A DNA stretch of 40,897 bases from Polaribacter sp. GTDB taxonomy: Bacteria > Bacteroidota > Bacteroidia > Flavobacteriales > Flavobacteriaceae. Location: assembly GCA_020631275.1 (NCBI GenBank), contig JAHDHO010000006.1, positions 1-40,897 on the forward strand, written 5' to 3'. The position numbers were made by a program, and so were the translations under genes. This document shows, piece by piece, positions 35,160 through 40,897 of this stretch (within the stretch, counting starts at the first letter, position 1; every line of letters starts with the position of its first letter). Below the pieces are notes generated by a model. The model did no database searches, was not told where the DNA came from, and saw nothing but the letters and a program-made list of their open reading frames with translations.

Positions 35160-38100
35160 TTATTCTAAAATTATTTTTTTTGTAATATTATTTGTGCTAC
35201 TCTTTATCTGTAAAAGATAAACTCCTTTAGATAACTTAGGTAGTTTAATTTCTGATGTACCGTTAGAAGCAAAGTTTGTTTTGAATACTTTACTACCAAG
35301 AATAGAAACTATAGATAAATTAATATCAGTATTAACAATACCTTTTATAATTACTTTACTTTTAGAACTATAAATAGATACATTATCTATAGCTTCTGTT
35401 TCTGTAGCCAATACTTTAGCTCTTGTGTGTAAGTAAAAATTTCCAGTTCCGTTTAAATCGTCTTCTAAAACAATTTTATAGTTGTTATTACTATCACTTA
35501 ATTTTGTAAATGTATTTTTAGATTTATCTTCTAAATAAACATTTAAACCTGTAGGTAAGTTTTTAATCTCTGTAGAAAATTCAATTTCAGAACCAGATTT
35601 TGCATTAATTCCTATAGGTATAATCATAGCTTCATGATTACTATTTGGTAGCGATTGAATACTTAATTTCTTCTCGTTTGATTTAGAAACTAATCCACTA
35701 AAAACTTGAAAATTAGAACTAACTCCACTAAATATTTCTCCGTCATATCCATTATCAAAACCTGTAGTTGTACCATCAATATAATAGATTTCTGTAAATT
35801 TAATGTTAGTACCATCTGTAATATTCAGTTTAATTTCTGGTCTATCAGACTTTAAGAAAGTATCTGTATTTTGGTGGCTTTGTGAAGCTGCAGAAAAATT
35901 AATATCATTTGTATTTTCTACCTCAACAAAAAATGCTTGCCCTGGTGCAATTTCGAAATTTTGTACAGTTACTCTTGTGTCATAGTCACCTAAACCTCCA
36001 TTTAAGTTTTGATTCCATACCCATAAAGTTTGTGTTTTTAAACTTTTACCTACACCAGAGTTTTGAGTTAAAAAGTCTGCACTGTTTAAATAAGAAGTAT
36101 AAGGGTTTGCCATTAAGTTGAAAGAGTTTGTGCCTTGCGTTACCTCTTTTACAACATTTCCTGTATTTAATGTTCCTGTAAATGCTAGCGTGCCATTTGA
36201 TGTTAATCTAGTGGTAAAACCTTTTCCTGATTCTAATACATCTACAGTATCATCACCATTAATTTCATCTACTTGACCAACTTTATAATAAGCCCATCTT
36301 AAAGAGTTAGGTCTTGAATTATCAAAAGGAGCTAAAGCTATATTTCTATCAGTTCCAGAACCAGACCCTTTTGCGATACTAGGATGATTATTTACAAAAT
36401 TTACAACTGTTTGCCCAGACAGAGGAGATCCTATTAAAAACCACTTATTTCCATCAATATTTCTGTTGTAAACTAAGTTACCTGTAGCTGTACCATTTAC
36501 AATTAAAGATGCTCCTGTTTCTAAAGTAAAATTACCTGTATTTATTAAATTACCTCCTACTGTTAAAGATTTGCTAGAGTTTATAATAAGGTTACCTTCC
36601 ACACTAAGGTCTTTAATAGATTTTTGATTACCATCTAAATAAGCTGTATTTCCAGAAGGAATCAAAACATTGTCTGTAGCTAAAGGTTCTCTATTTAAGC
36701 TCCAATTAGAAGCTATAGACCAATTACCAGAAGTACCTGTGAACTCGTTAGTAACTTCATCTGTATTAATGGTAATTTCTGTTTCTTTTTTATAAAAACT
36801 ACCTACGTTTGGCGCAGTATATGCAATTGTGTATGTTCCTGGTGTCGAAACGGCAACATTAATCTCTCCGGTAGTAGTGTTTAAGGCTAAACCAGAAGTA
36901 GAAGAAAATTCTCCACCCGAAATTCCTTGTATGGTTGGGGTTGTATTAACTCCGTTGATAGAGTAGCTTGTGTTATCATAAGAAAAATCAGAAAAATCAT
37001 TATAATGTAAATTGATGAATTTTTCTAACACTTTAGCGTAATCTCTAGAAAAATAAGGAATTGTAGCGCTTCTAGAATCTGAGACACCGTATGTAGAAGT
37101 ATATGCACTTCCTAAGTCTCTAACTCTTCTATTAACTTCAGTCATAATACCATCAATAGTACCACCACCGCCATTTACAGTTCCGCCACCACCTACAACG
37201 GTGTTTGCATTACTTGTACTACCAGATCCGTGTCTAATATTACTATAATAATCTCCTGCGAAATAAGAATTATTACCAGGATTTGTATCATCACAAGAAC
37301 CTTGCCCACCATCACCAATATGACTTGGTACAGTTCTATAACCTTCTGTTCTTCCGCATCCAGCGTGTCCTAGAGAAGCATATTCAGAACCTCCAGTAAC
37401 TTGCATTAAACCTCCAAAACTTTCAGATCCTCTAATTAGATCTTCAAAAGTTAAATTTTGTAAATTGTTTTCAATTAAGTTTTTAATAGTAACTCTTGCT
37501 AATTCTGCAGCATTTGTTGATGTGTTGTTTAAATTTTCATCAAAAGAACTACTAGGTAAATTATAACCTGCTTCTATTCTAGGTATCGAGTGACTTTGTC
37601 CGTGTAAATCTATATACAAACCTTTACCAAACTTAGTATTGACATCTGCACTAGCTTGGTCAATAAAACCATGATAAGCATCAAAATACTCATCTGCACT
37701 GCTGTTACCACACGTTGCAACACTTTTTGTTCTGTTAGGATCTAGTTTATTTCTTCTAAGATTATTGATGATGATATAAGGATAAACTCCAAATTCATCA
37801 AAACATTTCTTTTGTATTTCTCTTATTAAAATGTCTGTATTATCATCCATTTCACCTGTACCACAACTTCTAGTAGTTAATTCTCCGCCGGTAAGTCTAC
37901 CACCATGAGGAGCCGAAATTATTACAGGCATTGTACCCGGAATGTATTCTATATATTTCTTAGAAGTATTATGGTATTGTGATGTAGCAAAATTAATTGT
38001 AATATTTTGTTGCGAACTACTTTGATCTGGATTTGTGGTAGTATATGTAATCGTGTGGGTGTCTATAGTAGATTCTGATAAATCGATAACACCAGTTGTA

Positions 38101-38645
38101 GCATTGATTACCAAACCTGCTGTTCCTGTAAAAGTACCACCTGTTTCTCCTGTAATTGTTGGAGTAGGGTCGGCATCTGAAATTGAATAACTACTATTTG
38201 CATATGTAAATGATGCATCATCTAAACCAATATCGAACGAAAAGTCAAATTGAATAGGTGTGTTAGCAGAAGCATTATTAGAGAAATCTCCATTGAAATT
38301 AAAAGCTTCGCTACCGTTTACAAAAACTTTACCGTAGGGTCCGGTTCCGTTCCAATCATCACCATATTGGTCATAAACTCTTATGGTATAATTTCCGTTA
38401 GGAAGGTTTACAACAGATGAGTTTTGATTTAGAAAACTTGTGTTTGCTCCATTGCCAAAATTATCATCAATTGATAAAACAACTTGATTAGATGAATTGA
38501 TAATCTCCATTTTATTTTCGCCTGAATAACTTGGCCAGTTTACGTTTAAGTAAACACTGTTTTGCGAAAAGAAATTTAATGCTTGTGAAAAAATAATTAA
38601 GACAAGAAGATGTCTTAAAAAATTAGGGGTAATTTTTTTAGTCAT
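35160..38645 (-). CDS. T9SS-secreted multidomain protein with N-formylglutamate amidohydrolase-like domain
   Basis: MPVIISAPHGGRLTGGELTTRSCGTGEMDDNTDILIREI…KGLYIDLHGQSH; C-terminal sorting domain GVYLLQIKSSTNNITKKIILE. Confidence 0.8.
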   Translation of the reverse strand: MTKKITPNFLRHLLVLIIFSQALNFFSQNSVYLNVNWPSYSGENKMEIINSSNQVVLSIDDNFGNGANTSFLNQNSSVVNLPNGNYTIRVYDQYGDDWNGTGPYGKVFVNGSEAFNFNGDFSNNASANTPIQFDFSFDIGLDDASFTYANSSYSISDADPTPTITGETGGTFTGTAGLVINATTGVIDLSESTIDTHTITYTTTNPDQSSSQQNITINFATSQYHNTSKKYIEYIPGTMPVIISAPHGGRLTGGELTTRSCGTGEMDDNTDILIREIQKKCFDEFGVYPYIIINNLRRNKLDPNRTKSVATCGNSSADEYFDAYHGFIDQASADVNTKFGKGLYIDLHGQSHSIPRIEAGYNLPSSSFDENLNNTSTNAAELARVTIKNLIENNLQNLTFEDLIRGSESFGGLMQVTGGSEYASLGHAGCGRTEGYRTVPSHIGDGGQGSCDDTNPGNNSYFAGDYYSNIRHGSGSTSNANTVVGGGGTVNGGGGTIDGIMTEVNRRVRDLGSAYTSTYGVSDSRSATIPYFSRDYAKVLEKFINLHYNDFSDFSYDNTSYSINGVNTTPTIQGISGGEFSSTSGLALNTTTGEINVAVSTPGTYTIAYTAPNVGSFYKKETEITINTDEVTNEFTGTSGNWSIASNWSLNREPLATDNVLIPSGNTAYLDGNQKSIKDLSVEGNLIINSSKSLTVGGNLINTGNFTLETGASLIVNGTATGNLVYNRNIDGNKWFLIGSPLSGQTVVNFVNNHPSIAKGSGSGTDRNIALAPFDNSRPNSLRWAYYKVGQVDEINGDDTVDVLESGKGFTTRLTSNGTLAFTGTLNTGNVVKEVTQGTNSFNLMANPYTSYLNSADFLTQNSGVGKSLKTQTLWVWNQNLNGGLGDYDTRVTVQNFEIAPGQAFFVEVENTNDINFSAASQSHQNTDTFLKSDRPEIKLNITDGTNIKFTEIYYIDGTTTGFDNGYDGEIFSGVSSNFQVFSGLVSKSNEKKLSIQSLPNSNHEAMIIPIGINAKSGSEIEFSTEIKNLPTGLNVYLEDKSKNTFTKLSDSNNNYKIVLEDDLNGTGNFYLHTRAKVLATETEAIDNVSIYSSKSKVIIKGIVNTDINLSIVSILGSKVFKTNFASNGTSEIKLPKLSKGVYLLQIKSSTNNITKKIILE

Positions 38646-38687
38646 TTATTAGGGGTAAAAAAGGTTAATTAAAACTAATGTCAGAGC

Positions 38688-38720
38688 AAAAAAAAGGCTG
38701 TTAACATAATTTTAACAGCC
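38688..38720 (-). terminator. Terminator of the yceI-like gene
   Basis: Minus strand GGCTGTTA-loop-TAACAGCC followed by T9. Confidence 0.8.
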
Positions 38721-38757
38721 AAATATAATATTTTTTTTGAATTATTGTAATATAATT

Positions 38758-39372
38758 CTAGAATTTTGTGGTGATATTTAAAGCAACTTCGCTCCAAGTT
38801 TTAGAAATTCCGTCAGAACCAGTATGTAAAGCTTCACAAACTTTATTTAAAGAAGCTAAAGCATCTAATGCATTCCAATTACTAACGTCCATTTTACCAC
38901 TCATGGCAAACGTATTGTTTACAATTGTGTATTTGAAAGGTACTTTTTTAGATACACCGTTCATCTTAATCGTTGCACTACCAATAGAATCATTTTCTAT
39001 GTTTAGTTTTCCTGATAGTAATTTTGTATCAGACATTACTCCGAAAAAGAACTTCTGAATTTTATAATCTCTACTAGAATCTTTTGTAAAAATACTACTT
39101 ACAGGAATCGAAAATTCGGTATTATTAATTGCTTCTTTAATCGTTTCTCCAGAACCACCAGAAATGATATCTACTTGTCTAAATTGCCCACCAACTGGTG
39201 TTTTTTCTGTAAATTTATAAGCAGTAAAGTTAATTTCACTTTCAGCTTTTTTTAGTGAAAACTTAGCATTGTCTTCTTTTTGTTCTGTTTTAGATGCAGT
39301 TTTATCTGATTTACAAGAGATAAAACTGATGTTTGTTGCAACTAATAATAATAAAATAAATGCTTTTTTCAT
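38758..39372 (-). CDS. YceI family lipoprotein
   Basis: Lipobox SFISCKS; AESEINFTAYKFTEKTPVGGQFRQVDI. Confidence 0.88.
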   Translation of the reverse strand: MKKAFILLLLVATNISFISCKSDKTASKTEQKEDNAKFSLKKAESEINFTAYKFTEKTPVGGQFRQVDIISGGSGETIKEAINNTEFSIPVSSIFTKDSSRDYKIQKFFFGVMSDTKLLSGKLNIENDSIGSATIKMNGVSKKVPFKYTIVNNTFAMSGKMDVSNWNALDALASLNKVCEALHTGSDGISKTWSEVALNITTKF

Positions 39373-39641
39373 TTTGATTGTTGTTTATTTAATACTGTAT
39401 TTGCTAATTTTATATACTCTTTTTTTGCTTCTTCAGAAGACATGTCTTTTAATTGCATCCAAGCATTTAGTTTAAATGCGTTTCTTACATTTAAATCGTT
39501 TTCATAAGGTAAATTACTGCCATAATTAGCTTGTTTGTAATATGCATAAAATTTAAGCATAATGTCTGGTGTAACTGCTTCTTTAAGCTCAGATATTTTA
39601 ATGAAAGCTTCTTTAAACGCTATGTCTAAATCAGTATTCAT
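39369..39641 (-). CDS. Acyl-CoA-binding protein
   Basis: LDIAFKEAFIKISELK…LKFYAYYKQANYGS…FKLNAWMQLKDMSSEEAKKEYIKL. Confidence 0.92.
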   Translation of the reverse strand: MNTDLDIAFKEAFIKISELKEAVTPDIMLKFYAYYKQANYGSNLPYENDLNVRNAFKLNAWMQLKDMSSEEAKKEYIKLANTVLNKQQSK

Positions 39642-39645
39642 ATAT

Positions 39646-40302
39646 TTATTTTCTTGCTACAATTTGTGTACCTCCCTTTACTTTATCGCCTAACTTTACA
39701 GCCAATTCTGTACCTAGCGGTAAATATAAATCTACTCTAGATCCAAATTTAATAAAACCTGCATCTGTACCTTGTATAACTTCTTCACCTTCTTTGGCGT
39801 AGTTTACAATTCTTTTAGCTAGTGCACCGGCAATCTGTCTGTATAAAACCTCACCCATTACGCCGTTTTCTATAACCACAGTTGTTCTTTCATTTTCTGT
39901 AGAAGCTTTTGGGTGCCATGCAACTAAGTATTTACCCGGATGATATTTGCTGTATTTAATAATACCGCTCATCGCATACCTAGTAACATGTACATTTATT
40001 GGAGACATAAAGATTGATACTTGTAATCTTTTATCTTTAAAATATTCTGGCTCTTCAACTTCTTCTATCACAACAACTTTACCATCAACTGGTGCAATTA
40101 TTGTTCTTTCATCTAAAGTTGTAACCCTCTTAGGGTTTCTAAAAAATTGCAATACTGTAAAAAGTAGTATTAAAATGACTACTTGAATTACTTTTACAAG
40201 CCAAATAATTTCTATAAATCTATCTGCTAATAAAATACCAGCTATAGATAAAATAAAAGCAATTACAATAATTTTATACCCTTCTTTATGAAAACGAATC
40301 AT
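39646..40302 (-). CDS. psd: Phosphatidylserine decarboxylase family protein
   Basis: FFRNPKR, IIAPVDGKVVVIEEV, ISIFMSP-like VSIFMSPINVHVTR, IKFGSRVDLYLP. Confidence 0.93.
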   Translation of the reverse strand: MIRFHKEGYKIIVIAFILSIAGILLADRFIEIIWLVKVIQVVILILLFTVLQFFRNPKRVTTLDERTIIAPVDGKVVVIEEVEEPEYFKDKRLQVSIFMSPINVHVTRYAMSGIIKYSKYHPGKYLVAWHPKASTENERTTVVIENGVMGEVLYRQIAGALAKRIVNYAKEGEEVIQGTDAGFIKFGSRVDLYLPLGTELAVKLGDKVKGGTQIVARK

Positions 40303-40304
40303 AC

Positions 40305-40897
40305 TTAAATAATAAAGTTAATATACAAATATACAAACGGAGCCGCAAATAATAAACTATCAAGCCTATCTAAAATACCTCCATGACCTGGCATAATGTT
40401 ACCACTGTCTTTAATTTTTGCTTGTCTTTTCAATTTAGATTCTACCAAATCTCCAATAGTTCCAATAACAGAAACAATTGTGGCAATTATAAACCAATTT
40501 AGCAAAGTTAAATCATTATTTAATCTACTAATAAAATATGCTGCTACTAAAGAAAATACAAAGCCACCTATAAAGCCTTCGATGGTTTTTTTAGGAGAAA
40601 CAGAAACAAACAATTTTGTTTTACCAAAATTTTTACCCACCAAGAAAGCGAAACTATCGTTTACCCAAATTAGTATTAAGATAGATATCATTATATAAGG
40701 TGTGTAGACTTCATTTACAAAAGGCAACAGAATTAAAAAACAAAAAGAAAAAATAAGATATCTAATTGTTAATCCAAGTTTGTCTCTTTCTGTCTTAAAT
40801 TTAATTTCTTTCTTTTTAAATAATTGAAAAATTAGAAACAATGAAGATGCAATATTTATAGCTAAAATAATATTGATGGCGTAATTGTAAGGTCTTT
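40305..40897 (-). CDS. cdsA: Phosphatidate cytidylyltransferase, 5' end beyond the window
   Basis: VSPKKTIEGFIGGF, DLVESKLKRQAKIKDSGNIMPGHGGILDRLDSLLFAAP; frame stays open to the window edge. Confidence 0.93.
   Translation of the reverse strand, partial: RPYNYAINIILAINIASSLFLIFQLFKKKEIKFKTERDKLGLTIRYLIFSFCFLILLPFVNEVYTPYIMISILILIWVNDSFAFLVGKNFGKTKLFVSVSPKKTIEGFIGGFVFSLVAAYFISRLNNDLTLLNWFIIATIVSVIGTIGDLVESKLKRQAKIKDSGNIMPGHGGILDRLDSLLFAAPFVYLYINFII

Overview
AT-rich chromosomal window that reads as a Flavobacteriaceae genome (Polaribacter-like by gene content; this is inference). It carries: (i) a kynurenine-type tryptophan/2-aminomuconate degradation cluster at about 0.3-6.4 kb (RidA-like deaminase, cupin, aldehyde dehydrogenase, small protein, SDR, 3-hydroxyanthranilate dioxygenase, ACMSD-like amidohydrolase); (ii) a TonB receptor/DUF2141/TPR/AraC group; (iii) NDH-2, a metallophosphoesterase, and a T9SS-secreted protein next to a LytTR response regulator and propeller histidine kinase; (iv) dnaK and housekeeping genes; (v) M28 and M23 peptidases and two YdeI-like genes, one broken by an in-frame stop; (vi) a MoxR/VWA pair; (vii) a large T9SS N-formylglutamate-amidohydrolase-like protein with an un-called 53-aa Tat-signal-like small protein behind it; (viii) yceI, ACBP, psd and cdsA at the right edge. 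Most coding content is ordinary. The most interesting signals are non-coding: three copies of an interspersed element in two subtypes, with compensatory stem changes that suggest a structured RNA or DNA element; 21-bp-period direct repeats upstream of several genes that look like LytTR operators; a sigma54-like GG-N10-GA promoter in front of dnaK; and a 650-bp convergent intergenic region with paired AAAACGTTTT palindromes, matched hairpins and repeated GGGG motifs. No CRISPR array, rRNA or tRNA was recognised by eye. No database or folding program was run.
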